From Pseudophaeomoniella oleicola (Eukaryota; Ascomycota; Eurotiomycetes; Phaeomoniellales; Phaeomoniellaceae): a DNA stretch of 64,000 bases. The DNA lies in contig QWDQ01000030.1 of the NCBI GenBank assembly GCA_003868215.1, positions 124,001 to 188,000 of the forward strand, in the 5' to 3' direction. Both the position numbers and the translations under genes were made by a program. The notes below the pieces were generated by a model that saw only the letters and a list, made by a program, of their open reading frames with translations, ran no database searches and was not told where the DNA came from. Numbering within the stretch: position 1 is the first letter of the stretch; each line of letters begins with the position of its first letter. This document shows positions 45,638-57,357 of this stretch, piece after piece.

Positions 45638-47486
45638 ATGTGGCGGCGCATCTACCTTCTTCTGATTTTGGTCCGTATCTACTTGACGTTACGTCCCAGC
45701 TATTTACATCCAGACGAGAATTTTCAAGGTCCAGAGATTATAGCAGGTCAGTTCGGCATTCTTTGGTTGGACTTAAGTCTCCTAATCTTGGGCAGGCAGC
45801 TTGTTTCCATATCCAGCTCATTACACATGGGAATGGACCAGCTCCCATCCTATTCGGAGCGTTTTCCCATTATGGCCCCTTTTCGGCTTTCCCATGACTC
45901 TGTTGAAGTGGTTATGGGCAGATGAGAATAACCTCGTCGCCCCGGAGACCATCTATTCCACCTTGAGGATTGTAATGTTCGTTCTCAGCTTTGTCCTCGA
46001 AGATTGGGCAATCCATGATCTAGTTGTTTCGCCCAAACACAGAAGACAGGCTATAATTCTAGTTGCCTCTTCCTATGTGACCTGGACGTTTCAGACGCAT
46101 ACATTTTCAAACTCACTGGAGACTATATTGGTCCTTTGGAGCCTTGTGCTTATCCAGCGGATTTTGGCTCACAAGGTGAGATCTACTCGCTTATCTGGTT
46201 AGAATATGCTAATCCTTTCCCAACAGGAGCGATCCTCAGCCGTGTCTTGTATAATACTGGCCTTTTTAGCCGTTCTCGGCACGTTCAATCGCATCACTTT
46301 TCCTGCTTTTATTCTGATACCCGGCCTCCGACTAGTGCCACAACTACTTCGCAAGTAGGTTGAGCTCACTTAGTCCTGAGTGTACGCTAATCATTCCAGA
46401 CCTCTTTCTATTGCTTGTATTGCTTTATCCGGCATCATCTTTACTGCCCTAGCTATTTTCACAGATACAGCATTTCATAATCCTGATTCAACCGCGTCCC
46501 TTTGGACGCTTATTGCAGCAGTCTGGAACAACCCAGTTATCGCACCATTAAATTCTCTCCTTTACAATACCTCAACAAGCAATCTTGCGCTCCACGGCAT
46601 CCATCCCCATTATCAACATCTCGTTGTGAACCTCCCCCAACTCCTGGGTCCGGCTCTTTTCCTGATCTTCGCACCGTCAACATTGCTCTCACCACAGTTT
46701 CTCTCAAATCCTCTCCTTATCTCAGCAATTTCTGGGACTTTGATCCTTTCCATCCTTCCCCATCAGGAACCGCGATTTTTATTACCAGTGATACCCCTTC
46801 TTTTGACCTGTATACCACCTCTCCCTCTCCAACGCTACCACAGGACAACCCGCCTGTTCTGGCCCATATGGATTGCGTTCAATGCCGCATTGGGAATACT
46901 GATGGGCATGTACCACCAAGCGGGCATCATTCCTGCCCAACTTGCCATCCCTGATCTCATCACCTCACTCAACGACGGCCATCAGCCTTTGAGCGTAGAC
47001 TTGGCCTTGCCTCTCAATACCACCAAAGCGACAGTCTTCTGGTGGAAGACGTATCCACCACCAGAATATCTCCTCGGAGCCGGATCCTGGAACTCGCACA
47101 CCAACACCTCGATCCCCATCCGAACGGTCACTTTGATGGGTCTCCCAAAAGGAGACCTGATGACCACACTAGAAGACAGCACTCCAGGATGCAACTCGAA
47201 CCTGCCCACGTTAGATCTCACATCGCCCATAACACCACAAGCAACACTCCTCGTCTTGCCCTCATCCTCAAACCACCGTCTTTTCACCGTCCCTCCTTCT
47301 CTATCATCATCTACCTCATCCCGCGCCGATAACCTCACTTTCCGACCCCTCTGGCGAACGCGCTATCACATCAACCTCGACGACATCGACATCCCGGAAG
47401 ACGGCGTGCTGGGAACCGTGAAACGTGTCGTCGGAGATAGGGGTTTGGCGGTCTGGTTGGTTGAGAGGCACTGCGACGATGCATAA
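45638..47486 (+). CDS. SMP3: GPI mannosyltransferase 4 (Smp3, PIG-Z family, GT22)
   Basis: Four exons, 45638-45746, 45796-46175, 46227-46354 and 46400-47486, give 567 residues. The GT22 signature [10 protein letters not shown] (His24-Glu27) follows the first membrane helix on the luminal side. [18 protein letters not shown] and [10 protein letters not shown] match the family. [20 protein letters not shown] and [15 protein letters not shown] are conserved later segments. Multiple hydrophobic helices mark an ER membrane protein. Smp3 adds the fourth mannose to the GPI anchor core, using dolichol-phosphate-mannose, and is essential in yeast. The last 150 residues are Ser/Pro/Thr-rich and less conserved. 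The start at 45638 ([12 protein letters not shown]) gives the normal N-terminal helix. Confidence 0.93.
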
Positions 47487-48699
47487 AGGGTAGGGAAAGA
47501 TGATGAATTCATGGGTGCCGGAGGGGAGGTGGGATAATGGTGCAGTATTTGAATTCCTTGTCGCCGTTAATGACACCATCGTTAGTCAATCTGATCAATA
47601 CTACCGTGTCTATGAGCTGCGCGGTGTACAGTCTGACCTGCTATGAACTACAAACACCACCGCAAAATCCCAAAAGCAAACATGTGTTCATTCGGCATGC
47701 ATGCATGCAGGCAAGTAGGCAGATAGAGTCTATATATACCTCACATACTAATTACAACGAATTCGGAAATAAACAAGTCTATATCTATATCTATATATAT
47801 CTATATGCCGTACGACGACGACGCCCTTCAAACGCTGTCTCCCGCTCAGTCTATTCTGATAAATCATTGAATGAAAAAAACTACTATTGCGATGATCGAT
47901 CTAGACATCTAGATCCCCCTTGTCCGCAATTGCGCGGATAAAATGCAATGAAAAAATGGCTAATAGACGCTTCGTGGGGATCGTGAAATCTCTATCTCTC
48001 TTTTCTCTTTCTCTTTCTTTTTCTCTTTCTACTTCTCCCATCTTGGGGTGATTTGGAAAAACTCGAATTATCAGGTCTGGGTTGGTTGGTTGGTTCTGTC
48101 GGGACATTAAGATTGCATGAAAATGATGTTTCGGAATTTGAGACCATCGCAGTGGTTGGGTGTGTGTGTGTTTGGACAACAGAGTACAGGTCGATGGCTG
48201 TTTGCATGGAATGGAACTCTCGTCTCGTCTCCCGAGCGCCATGGCTTCGGGAGTTATGGGTGTGCTGTGTGAGGGAGTCTCGGTCCGGCATGAGAGACCC
48301 CATCTGCTAAATAACGCGGTGGATGGAGATGTTGGAGCAAGGCGAGGGATCAAGGTCGGGAACGATACACGATCGCATGTTGTGACGATTGACTTCCAGC
48401 AGTCACCACATAGAAAAACATCCACAGCCATATGGAAGTCGCATTCTCTCCCAGCGGATCTCAACATAGCGGGATAGAGGATAGCAGTTATGGCGTCAGG
48501 AATTTCGGTACCGCTACTCCTGCCTTCAGTTGTTGGCCATCGCTGCAGTGCTAGCAACCTTCCTTTGATACCTCTGGTGTGGCGACTTGATTCGAAGCCT
48601 TTGAGCTGTCTGCTCACTACCATTTTGTGTTGCCAACCAAAGGTCTCGAGTTGAGCAGCAGATGTGAACTTGTGATCTTTGGGGTCCCAGTTCGGTGCT
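47487..48699. other. Convergent spacer, SMP3 / esterase
   Basis: 1.2 kb. A 282-codon frame on the minus strand (47901-48749) spans most of it but is low-complexity and unlike any family (see rejected items). It also holds a TATATC run and a CTTT-rich tract near 48000-48032. Confidence 0.5.
47779..47806. repeat. TATATC / TATA-rich microsatellite
   Basis: Irregular TATATC units in tandem in the 3' flank of SMP3. Confidence 0.75.
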
Positions 48700-49519
48700 T
48701 CAGAACCAACCTTTCTGTGCAGCCTCGACCATAGCAGTGGACCATGCATTTGCCATTAGTTGATATCCATGATCGTTGGGATGGATTTTATCCTTCATGT
48801 CTGCCAAATGGATAATATCATGCATGTTCACCGTCACAATCTTCTTGCCTTGCTGAGCTCGTTGATTGACGATCCCAGGAATCTGGGTATTGAACTCCTC
48901 GATGTTCGCCTCCGTGGTAGGATTTTTTGCCATCATCAATTGGGCCACGAAAATAGACATATCTGGACAAGTCTCGAAGAGATAATCGAGCAGTCCGGCC
49001 ATGCGCTGCGGTGCCTGCTCACGAGCGATGTTCATGTTCATGTCGTTGGTGCCAGCATGAATCAGCGTAACTTTGGGACAAGCATGGTCTGAGAGGAACT
49101 CGGTCGCATTGCCGTGGACCTGCGATATCACTCGGCCTGGCCATGCCACTGAGTTGCTGTAGGCACTACTTCGGCTATTTCCAGAGGCTATATTGCCAAC
49201 ACACGTGAAGACCTTGGGATAGAGCCTATCGTTGAGCTGGGTAACTAGATCCGCACGGAAGCCATTACCGGTGCTACTACGCCAGCCATAGATAATAGAC
49301 GCTGTAGATGATAGGTCAGAAACAACGTTCACGATTTTCATGCTTTCGATGCGTACCTCCTAATGGCAAAATAGAGACGTCACGGAAATTTGCGATAATG
49401 TCGACGATGTTTTGGGCCATCTGCTTCTTTCCCGCACGAGCTTCAATTTCATGGGGAGTGCATGTGGCCAGTGACAACACACTCAGCAATAAAATGCAAG
49501 AAACCAAACGTCGAGGCAT
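48700..49519 (-). CDS. Secreted SGNH hydrolase, CE3-type esterase
   Basis: Exons 49519-49357 and 49301-48700 give 254 residues. A signal peptide (MPRRLVSCILLLSVLSLATC) starts the protein. Block I is rebuilt across the intron as ILPLGASIIYGWRSSTGNG, with Ser56 as nucleophile. Here the usual GDS is GAS, a form I believe occurs in fungal CE3-like enzymes. Block III is LIHAGTNDMN (GxND). Block V is DKIHPNDHGY, giving Asp225 and His228. Relatives deacetylate xylan or other plant polysaccharides outside the cell. The substrate here is unknown. The catalytic set is complete, so it should be active. The neighbours do not form a wall-degradation cluster. Confidence 0.88.
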
Positions 49520-51016
49520 GTCGAGTGCAATGTATAGGTGGCTGGCTGCAAAATGGATTTCGTGGTGTTGGAACAAATGGGCAGTGAGACTCGAGAGCAA
49601 TCGTTATTGACGTAGATAGAACGTTGTATATAAATCCTTGGTCACAATATCACATAACAGGACCGACCGGCGATAGGAGGATGCAATGAAAGTCAAACGT
49701 GCTGGACTCGAGAGAGCTGAGCAGAGGAGTATAGAGTGAAGTAGAGAATGCAGGATTGAGGCTGCCTTGAGAGTCGAGTTGCAGGGTAGTGGTACGAGGA
49801 CAGTAGTGTTGGTGAGTGAGCACTGGCAATGGACCACAGGTGGTACGATGACCAACGAATGAATTGATTGTCTTGGTTCGTTGGATCCGAAGTGATGCAC
49901 CGAGCCACTTCAGGAACAGTTGACGAATTGCTCGTCGATCACAGGGATGACGCGGCCATGACGAAGGAATGGTCAATGAAACCCGATCGAAGCCGATAAA
50001 ACAGAAAAATAATTTAACGAGAGAATGGGAATGAAGGGTGGACAAGAAAAGGATCAATCGGCACAGGATGATGGGGCTTGATTCGTTCTCAGAACACATA
50101 GAACCTGATTATTCAGGGATCCATCTCGCCATTAACATAAGTGACCATAATAATATTTACGGATGTGACCAGGCGAGCAGGGTTCCTATGTAGGATGTTG
50201 ATTAAGACCTCGTACCTGAAGCAACTACCACGTATTAGTACCACGTAGTATGGAGATACTAAACTCGACTTCTCTTACTACGGTACTTCTCGCGGTTCAA
50301 CTCTCGTCTAATTCTCTCCTTCATCTTGGCAACAAAGCTTGTCGCCGTTAAGCTAAACCCTTACCTAACCTTTCATGATCTTAGCTACTTACTACCTACT
50401 ACCTGAGGTACCTACCTACTACCTACCTACATAGTACCTAGATAACGTCACAGTCGCAAGAGAAGAAAAAGAACACGAGAACTAACGGTTGACCATAGAT
50501 GTCGAGTCACTCGTGATTGATGGTAAAAGCCTGACACGGTGTGCATGAATTACCGTACGCTTGCAATCTCCTGCCTCGTCTCATCTCCTGTTCGGGCTTA
50601 CCTAAGATTACTGCAACGGTTGGTCATCACAGGGATGCAGCATATCAGCCCCCAACTCGTACTACGTAGTAACTCGTGCCAATCGATCGATCGATCCACG
50701 GTGTTGGAACATTTCGCCTACTGGATCTGACAGGAATAGCCTACAGACTCCCTTCCCATGCATAGGCCCCCGGCCCCCGCGACTACGGCAGCGGATCGCT
50801 TCAAAAGCAAAGTATATTTACAACTTAATATTGTAATAGTCATGTTGCATCTTGCTACAGTGCCGCCATCGTGATATCCAACACTCGACGCCTTACTATA
50901 AATTGTAACAACAGGAAAAAGACTGCCAACGATTATTCATGAATCAACGCCCATCGCTGAAAACCCACAATGTGCAATATTCGCTCCCTTGTGTCTCTTG
51001 GGACCCGTGGTCGTCT
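49520..51016. other. Spacer upstream of the esterase
   Basis: 1.5 kb with the motif taccacgtagta at 50239-50250, TACTACGTAGTA at 50660-50671 and CCTACCTACTACC runs near 50395-50445. No gene could be supported. Confidence 0.5.
50660..50671. repeat. TACTACGTAGTA palindrome
   Basis: A perfect 12-base self-complementary motif, the same as those at 26349 and 30622. Confidence 0.8.
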
Positions 51017-53980
51017 TCAGACCTTTCCCCGCGGTCGTAGGCTTCTTGTCCAACTTTCCACCGACACCTTGCTCGCTCCAACCATCACCGGCGCTTTCGA
51101 AGCTTTCGTATCAGAATAAGGAAGGGCGAACTTGGCAAGGTCAAATTCCACCATTGGCAGCCTGGGTAGCTTATTTTCGTGCGCTGGGAGTACCGTCGAG
51201 CTATCGGACCTTGCGGTATGGGCCGACTCGCTCTTGCTCCGTAGTCGAAACGCGTGCTTCGTGGTTTGTAGGCTCTTTGTCCGCGAATGGACCACCATTG
51301 CAGGACACTCGGGGGAAGGAGACATCACATCCCATTTGCGATCCTGTATAATTCTTTTGTCATAGCCCGATGAAACCCTAGGCTGTTGAACGCCTCGGCC
51401 TGACGGATGCATCGTCATACTATGAGTATTCTCGGTAGCGTTATTGCTCCCAGGCATCATAGTGGCCGGTACGACTGGTGAGCCCAGCATTCCATACCTC
51501 TTCTGTGATAAGGCTTCTCTGGCCAATCGCGAGGATTCTTGAGCATGGTTCGTTGACAGAAAGAACATGTCGCCAGCTGCTGGCCTCAACGCTTGGGATT
51601 CGGACTGCGCCTTCCGGTGTGTTGACTGTCGCTTCGTTGATCTTGCTGGGATGGTCAACGACGTGGTTCTACTCTCTTCCAGGACCATCTCTACATGAAG
51701 TCGAGTTGCAGCTTCACGGAGGAAGGAGGACCTGCTGGCGCCATTAGATGGCATCGTCCACTCCGTCCATCCTTTGGTATCGGCTTTCCTCATGATCGCA
51801 GAGCTTGTGCTTGGCCAGGTAGCAGCGAGATCAAGCACAGCCCGCGGCCCAAGGCTAAGAATGTGATGGAACCATTCTTGAAGCAGCAGTCTCTGGATTG
51901 CAGGGTCTCGCACAGAGTCGTCCCAGAGGCCAACCTTCTTCGCATCCGAAGACTTGATCTGTAGGCTTTGCAGGAGGTGCAACAAAGTGTTCCAGACCTC
52001 CAAGATATCTTCAAGTTCGGTTCGTGTTATTGAGCCCCTCCTGCATTTGCCGCCTGATAACCACGCCTTCTGTCTGGTTATGTCACAGGTTGTGCTACTG
52101 TCGGGGCCAAATACTTGACAAAATGTCCAGATGCGCCAGAAAGCGTTGTCAATTCTCGTTGCCCTCTCCTCATGGGCATCGCACACGAAGTGAGATAATT
52201 GCTCAGGCTTCATCGTGTCCCGACATCTCTCAGCAATGAGCACTTTGAGCGAGACAACAGTGTCCATGGCGTGGTGATATCCCCTCAAGTAGGCCGACGT
52301 TGCCCTCCTTGCTGGTGAGATATCAGTGTCATGTGCCGTCAAAAAATCACCAGAAGTATGGGATAATTCACATAATTCCCAAAGCGACGGAGACATCTTG
52401 CGGATGGTTGACCGAATCAAGGTGAGTTCGTGGGTCTTGAATACTAGATGAAAACCACGAGATATCAAGGCGGCAGAAAACAGGGAGGAAAGATCTGGGA
52501 GAGCGGCTAGAATATGGTAGATGACAATGGATGCAGCCGATGCATCGATTGTAGCACCATCATCATCATTTCCTGCATCTTCGTCCGGTCGTGCTGCATC
52601 ATGCCTTGCATCATCCAGAAAAGAGAGAAAACTGGATTGCCGTTTCAGCGGTGGCTCCCCTGGTTTCGTAGACCAGGCGGATGGGGAATGTCCGGCAACC
52701 GAAGTAGCCGCTGTTGAAGCAGACACTGCGCTAGTAGCGGTGCCAGAGGAGCTTGTGGAAGAATATGACCAAGATGGGGAATGGCCAGGAAGATGTTCCG
52801 TCTGATCGGGGATCGGTGGCTTTCGAGCGTGAGGACGTCTACTTTCTTGCTGGAAGCCTTGGATACGGTCGACAACAGCTTGCAATTCCACCTCAAGTTT
52901 TTGACAAGTCTGATCCAGTCTGAGTTGGAAGGAAGATGGGCTAGGACATATGGTGTCGCGATCCTCGCAGGCATCTGTTGGTTTTGCCAGGTGCTGGTTG
53001 CTCTCTGATTTGTGAAATCTAGCGTACTCGTCTGCATTCGAGCTACGGTTTTGAATTTCTGATGGGGGAATCGGCGACCCTTGACGGTACACCAAATTCT
53101 CCTCAGATCGATTCACTGGGGTTGGGCTGAGGTCCAAGAATGAACCCCCGATTATAGATCCGCTCGGAAAGTACGATGGAGTTATGGTGGGGTGTACTTT
53201 GTCCATGGTGGGTTCTGGACGTGATGGTCGTCCTATGTGTACAAGGTCGCCTTTTAGTGACGAAGACCTAGAGTAGCATGAGGTGGTCGAGCTTTGAGCA
53301 ATCTTGTTTTTCTTGGCTTGCTTATCTTCTTCGAGGGGCCAGGCTTGCATTGAAGGCTCGTGTTTAAGCGTATGCCTTGGAAGCTGTCGAATCGCAGAAG
53401 TATACACAGCTGGATGACTTTGAGACCATGATTCGGCTTCGAGTCGAACCGGCGAGTCTTCAGGGATATGTGTTGTCAAGGATGGATTCCACCTCACCGC
53501 CAGAGAGCCTAATCTTGGCGTCCCTGGTGGTAGCTGCAGGCTTGTTCTTTTGATGCAATATTCCAATGGTGGCAGTGGAGGTTTCTGTGTGCCATTCCCT
53601 TCCGCTACCTTGGGGTTTGTTGTCCGGGGAGAATGCGTGCTCTTTGAAAATTGAGCGCCTGTCACCTGCGTCTTAGCTGGCTGTTCAACGTTGCCCGTCA
53701 TCAATTTGGGGTCGTTGCGATACATGGCTGGCAAGTGCACCGGTCTCGGAATGCCTGCAGTAGACATAGATGAAACAATTTCGACCTTAGACTGCACCAA
53801 GGGCTCAACAGGCGAAGCTGTTGTATTTGGCGGTTGTCTGTTCTCGCTGGATGCTGTTAAACCTGAGACTTGTTGCGGGACTTCAGCAGTTCGAAGCTTT
53901 AAGAGACTCTTCTTCTGCAAGCGTGCTCGTCGAGTCCGTGCTCCTGGCGCCGAAGACTTCTCGAGGACGTCAAGGGCCAT
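51017..53980 (-). CDS. Large F-box-like domain protein, 987 aa
   Basis: Single exon. The first 470 residues are Ser/Pro/Thr-rich and disordered, with short basic motifs near the start (ARTRRARLQKKSLLKL). At about 478-530 is an F-box-like segment: ASAASIVIYHILAALPDLSS then LFSAALISRGFHLVFKTHEL. A helical domain follows to about 760 with conserved-looking LRGYHHAMDTVVSLKVLIAE, AFWRIWTFCQVFG and LLQEWFHHILSLGPRAVLDL. The rest is disordered again. Fungal proteins of this layout exist without a defined target. If the F-box is real it would bind Skp1, whose gene lies 7 kb away, but the F-box match is by pattern only and lacks the usual LP start. No membrane segment is present. Certain as a gene, uncertain in function. 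Confidence 0.8.
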   Translation of the reverse strand: MALDVLEKSSAPGARTRRARLQKKSLLKLRTAEVPQQVSGLTASSENRQPPNTTASPVEPLVQSKVEIVSSMSTAGIPRPVHLPAMYRNDPKLMTGNVEQPAKTQVTGAQFSKSTHSPRTTNPKVAEGNGTQKPPLPPLEYCIKRTSLQLPPGTPRLGSLAVRWNPSLTTHIPEDSPVRLEAESWSQSHPAVYTSAIRQLPRHTLKHEPSMQAWPLEEDKQAKKNKIAQSSTTSCYSRSSSLKGDLVHIGRPSRPEPTMDKVHPTITPSYFPSGSIIGGSFLDLSPTPVNRSEENLVYRQGSPIPPSEIQNRSSNADEYARFHKSESNQHLAKPTDACEDRDTICPSPSSFQLRLDQTCQKLEVELQAVVDRIQGFQQESRRPHARKPPIPDQTEHLPGHSPSWSYSSTSSSGTATSAVSASTAATSVAGHSPSAWSTKPGEPPLKRQSSFLSFLDDARHDAARPDEDAGNDDDGATIDASAASIVIYHILAALPDLSSLFSAALISRGFHLVFKTHELTLIRSTIRKMSPSLWELCELSHTSGDFLTAHDTDISPARRATSAYLRGYHHAMDTVVSLKVLIAERCRDTMKPEQLSHFVCDAHEERATRIDNAFWRIWTFCQVFGPDSSTTCDITRQKAWLSGGKCRRGSITRTELEDILEVWNTLLHLLQSLQIKSSDAKKVGLWDDSVRDPAIQRLLLQEWFHHILSLGPRAVLDLAATWPSTSSAIMRKADTKGWTEWTMPSNGASRSSFLREAATRLHVEMVLEESRTTSLTIPARSTKRQSTHRKAQSESQALRPAAGDMFFLSTNHAQESSRLAREALSQKRYGMLGSPVVPATMMPGSNNATENTHSMTMHPSGRGVQQPRVSSGYDKRIIQDRKWDVMSPSPECPAMVVHSRTKSLQTTKHAFRLRSKSESAHTARSDSSTVLPAHENKLPRLPMVEFDLAKFALPYSDTKASKAPVMVGASKVSVESWTRSLRPRGKV

Positions 53981-55554
53981 AGTTCTGTTTATACAGTTAC
54001 ACCTACCTTCGGTGGTGTTAATTAGACCAGAGCAAAACAGCAGCTAGATACCAATGAGCAACATAGATGGGGACGGGTGGTGAATCCAAGGCGGGAAGCA
54101 TGAAAGAAAGCGGTCGTGAAGCTTGGGTGGATACCTGGGGGAAGCAATGCAACATGTGCTGAAAACGGACAACATGAGATATTTTTCCCGCCCACCGCTC
54201 TCTACCCTCCCTTGCACCGGAATATCTGTCCTTGCAGACAGCGATACGGAATAGAATATCCATGGCAAGTAGGTTCGTGAACGCTAGATTGATAGAATGC
54301 GATAAGTCCAGATGTGGACGGGGAATTGACTGCATGCAGGGCTGTGGAAGAGTACAATCTAATTGGATCATCCATAGCATTCCAATGGTCATGCGGTACT
54401 GGGGGAACCAAAGTGGCTGCCGAAGTGCGACACCATGATTGCCGTCCAAGGATCCTTTTGGCAGGAGAAAACGGTCCGAGATAGATATGGGCCTGCAGTA
54501 GTCGTCATGACGGACTAATCAGAGATGAAGATGTATATTGCAATCCGGGATTACTGACCGATGGAGATGTTCAGTTGAAGTTCCAGAATGTGACATTTGG
54601 ACCCAAACTCTACGCAGTCAATTGAGGGCAACTTATGCGGGGGAGGAGGAGGAGGAGTGGATGGGCCGACGTGTCTTTCCACCGATCACATTTCATTTTC
54701 CTATCGCCAACCAACAAGGGTATATCATACTACGTACCATCGAGTCATAGTACAACTAGGAGTCTACGAGTCAAGGGTGGCTCGAGGTGGGTAGTATTTT
54801 ACTATTCACCTACCGTAGTACATATCACATCCCACCTTTCTCTATATCAGACTTCCATATCATCAGAGACCTGCTCCAATCCAGCACTAATTAGCATCGT
54901 TGTGCTATGGCGACGCACCTATACTCCATATGCCCTTCTCATGCACCTCCCTCCAACCTCGACCAGACCTCGAGCAAGACACGATGAAATGCGCCTCATT
55001 GCCGCAGTACATGATGACAATCTACTGCCTGCAACGGCTTTAGGAATCTTGTTTGTTCGTGCACTGCTCTGCAAGTATGACAACTACCTACCTACAGTAT
55101 ACTACTACCTAGGTATGTTTGGTATGTAGCTTCGAAGATGGCCAGACAGCCATGTGCAAGGGATTTCGATAACGTGATCGTCTTGTCTTGGTCAACCATA
55201 CTACCACTCTCCCACGATACAGACATTCTTTGCCCTCAATGCGGTGTGTGCATGTCCTTATAGAAGACTTCACTGGTATCTTCAGTAAGTGGAAGGCAAG
55301 AGCCATGGCAAGTCTTCTTCTACTGCCTTCTAATGGGCTCGTTCTCTGTCTTAAACAGTGTGTTTGGACGCGAATTCCCGCCAGGGAGACTTGAGCAATG
55401 CCGGGAAGGAACGAGTAGACCCAATGTCTTCGAACCAAGACGTTGGCTTGGACATTCAGCTTTCTTACTATGCTCCGTTCCAAGAAACGCTGTAGCTTTC
55501 GTTAAATTTCATCTTTCTCTTGTTAACTCCGGTCTTCAGACCACTCGAATAGAC
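53981..55554. other. Divergent spacer, F-box gene / BAHD gene
   Basis: 1.6 kb. Several short open frames (54018-55129) lack motifs. It includes ACTACGTACC near 54730 and TACCTAGGTA near 55097-55106. It may contain upstream exons of the BAHD gene that I could not define. Confidence 0.45.
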
Positions 55555-57051
55555 ATGTTTCCATTCTCAGCTTTCCAGTTCCCGTTATCTCAGACGCCAG
55601 TTGTGGAGAATGAGATTTTCATAGGTGACTTTATACCCCTCGGTGAACCTGCAAAAGATATCCGTTACCAAGTCTCATATACCACGCTGTGTCTCTGCTT
55701 TCCAGGACTAAGGGGTGCAGATGCCAGACAGTCCATCACCCGGAATGTCAGGTCAGCAGCAAGGCATCTGAATCAGATGTATCCCTACCTGGCTCGATCA
55801 ATCGTCTACATGACTCCTGATGGACGTGGCATCGATCTGCGGAACGGGACATTCGCCATGGTGAAACAGGATCCGGACAGCACTCTGGATCTCTTCGTAT
55901 ATGTGGATGACGAGGTCGCGAATACAGATCAAAACGCCGAACAAAATTTTATGCAAGAAGAGGCCGAACCTTTAAACCAGCCCGATACTCAGTCCACGAC
56001 GAGCCAACTCTCGGCACTTTATACTCGTTCTCCGGCATGGAGAGTGTACTTGAAATTCTTTGATCTGCCGAATGAAGGGGTGCTCTTGGCCGTGAGCGCG
56101 CACAATCTCGTGCTTGACCACTATGCTCTTGCGAAGTTGGTTGATCAGTTCGCGACTCTCTTGAACGGCGAAACCCTATCCAAAGAAGACATACGCTCCT
56201 ATGATGTAGCAAGGGGGCGTACCTTGCCTGTTTTGGGGCTCGGGCGCCTGGTGTTTCCACTGGTGTTGTACCGCTGCAGCATTGGCTTAGGATATGAAGT
56301 AGCTCCATCACTGGATGACAACGCCACGCCTTCGCTTGATCCCACCAATATTACTCACCATGGTGGCATCCTTCGCCGACACTTCCGCTTTGAGGCTCCA
56401 ACTTTGCGGACTCTACGGGCAGCATTGCCGTCTGGCCCGACGTTGATATCTGATGGAGACCTCGTCATGGCCTTTACGTGGCATCGTCTTTGCGCAATTC
56501 GCAATATACATCTCTCAGGTCACGGCTTCCGTGACAGTAATCTCTATTGCACCGTTGATGGTCGCAACGTCATGAATCAAGGGCAAATGACAACCCGTAC
56601 AGGAGTCTGTACGTTATGGTGCCGGACAGGTTTGCGGCTGCAAGACGTGGCATTCAGTGCGGTTTCGGAACTTGCTAAAGCAATTTGCGACCGTAAACTG
56701 CAAATGCCAGCACTTGATCCCACTACCACCCCTCGCATCCCCAGCAGCGATCAGGAGCAAGACTTGTATATCAAAGATTGGAGCGCACTCCCGGTATACC
56801 AACTGCAATTCGGCCCTGAGTTGGGCCCACATCCCGCTCTGATAAGGGACGTCAGCTTTTGTCGGTACAGCCATGGATGCATGATGCCAAAAACCTTGGA
56901 TGGACACATCGACCTTTTGCTGTACCTGCCAGGGGTTGACCTATACGGATTGTGTCAAGATGAGGAATGGTGCACCCATACGACCTCCTTTATACCAGAT
57001 ATGGGGCACGTTGCCTACTGGAATGCTGGACCACATACCGTCGGAGCATGA
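55555..57051 (+). CDS. BAHD-type acyltransferase (fungal trichothecene 3-O-acetyltransferase-like)
   Basis: Single exon from the ATG at 55555 (498 residues). An upstream in-frame ATG at 55333 is possible but adds unrelated sequence. The fold is suggested by FIPLGEPAKDIRYQVSYTTL near the start, the middle segment LLAVSAHNLVLDHYALAKLV, and the C-terminal IKDWSALPVYQLQFGPELG. The last of these resembles the SSWRxLPxYxxDFG region of fungal BAHD enzymes. The catalytic motif is normally HxxxD, with His as base. Here it is His183, four residues, Asp188, and the following Gly is missing. The DFGWG motif is reduced to LQFGPELG. It may act on a secondary metabolite or be a diverged non-enzyme. There is no neighbouring polyketide or terpene gene, so it is not an obvious cluster member. 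Confidence 0.75.
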   Translation: MFPFSAFQFPLSQTPVVENEIFIGDFIPLGEPAKDIRYQVSYTTLCLCFPGLRGADARQSITRNVRSAARHLNQMYPYLARSIVYMTPDGRGIDLRNGTFAMVKQDPDSTLDLFVYVDDEVANTDQNAEQNFMQEEAEPLNQPDTQSTTSQLSALYTRSPAWRVYLKFFDLPNEGVLLAVSAHNLVLDHYALAKLVDQFATLLNGETLSKEDIRSYDVARGRTLPVLGLGRLVFPLVLYRCSIGLGYEVAPSLDDNATPSLDPTNITHHGGILRRHFRFEAPTLRTLRAALPSGPTLISDGDLVMAFTWHRLCAIRNIHLSGHGFRDSNLYCTVDGRNVMNQGQMTTRTGVCTLWCRTGLRLQDVAFSAVSELAKAICDRKLQMPALDPTTTPRIPSSDQEQDLYIKDWSALPVYQLQFGPELGPHPALIRDVSFCRYSHGCMMPKTLDGHIDLLLYLPGVDLYGLCQDEEWCTHTTSFIPDMGHVAYWNAGPHTVGA

Positions 57052-57357
57052 CTTAATTGTGTCGTCCTCCAGCCGTGTGCAAAATTGGTATTGTCCAAAT
57101 ATATCAATGAGACGCAAGATCGGTAGTGCACTCAGGAGGAGCGAGACAAGTCTCATGCTAGCCTGATTTGCGAATTCAAGTAACTATATGGGTATCTCTA
57201 GAAGTATCTCTGAAACAAAATATCACTCGTTTCAATCCCGAATTGACCATCGCCGAGAGACAAGATAAATGCTAGTAATGACATGACGCCGTTTCTCAGC
57301 CGATATATGCTCACATATGAAGTTTTGCCAAAAAAAAATCTTCCTCACAGAACAGAT
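57052..57357. other. Convergent spacer, BAHD / PTH1
   Basis: Short 3' flank region, no gene or repeat recognised. Confidence 0.5.

Noticed and set aside
47901-48749. 282-codon open frame on the minus strand between SMP3 and the esterase
   Set aside because: Its sequence is Ser/Thr/His/Arg-rich with charged repeats from a CTTT tract, it begins inside the esterase coding sequence, no family pattern is visible, and the other strand is also open over parts. It is most likely a chance frame in a 3' flank.
49300-49357. Loss of the nucleophile motif in the esterase (GAS in place of GDS)
   Set aside because: The nucleophile Ser is kept and I recall GAS-type block I in fungal CE3-like proteins, so this is probably a normal variant.
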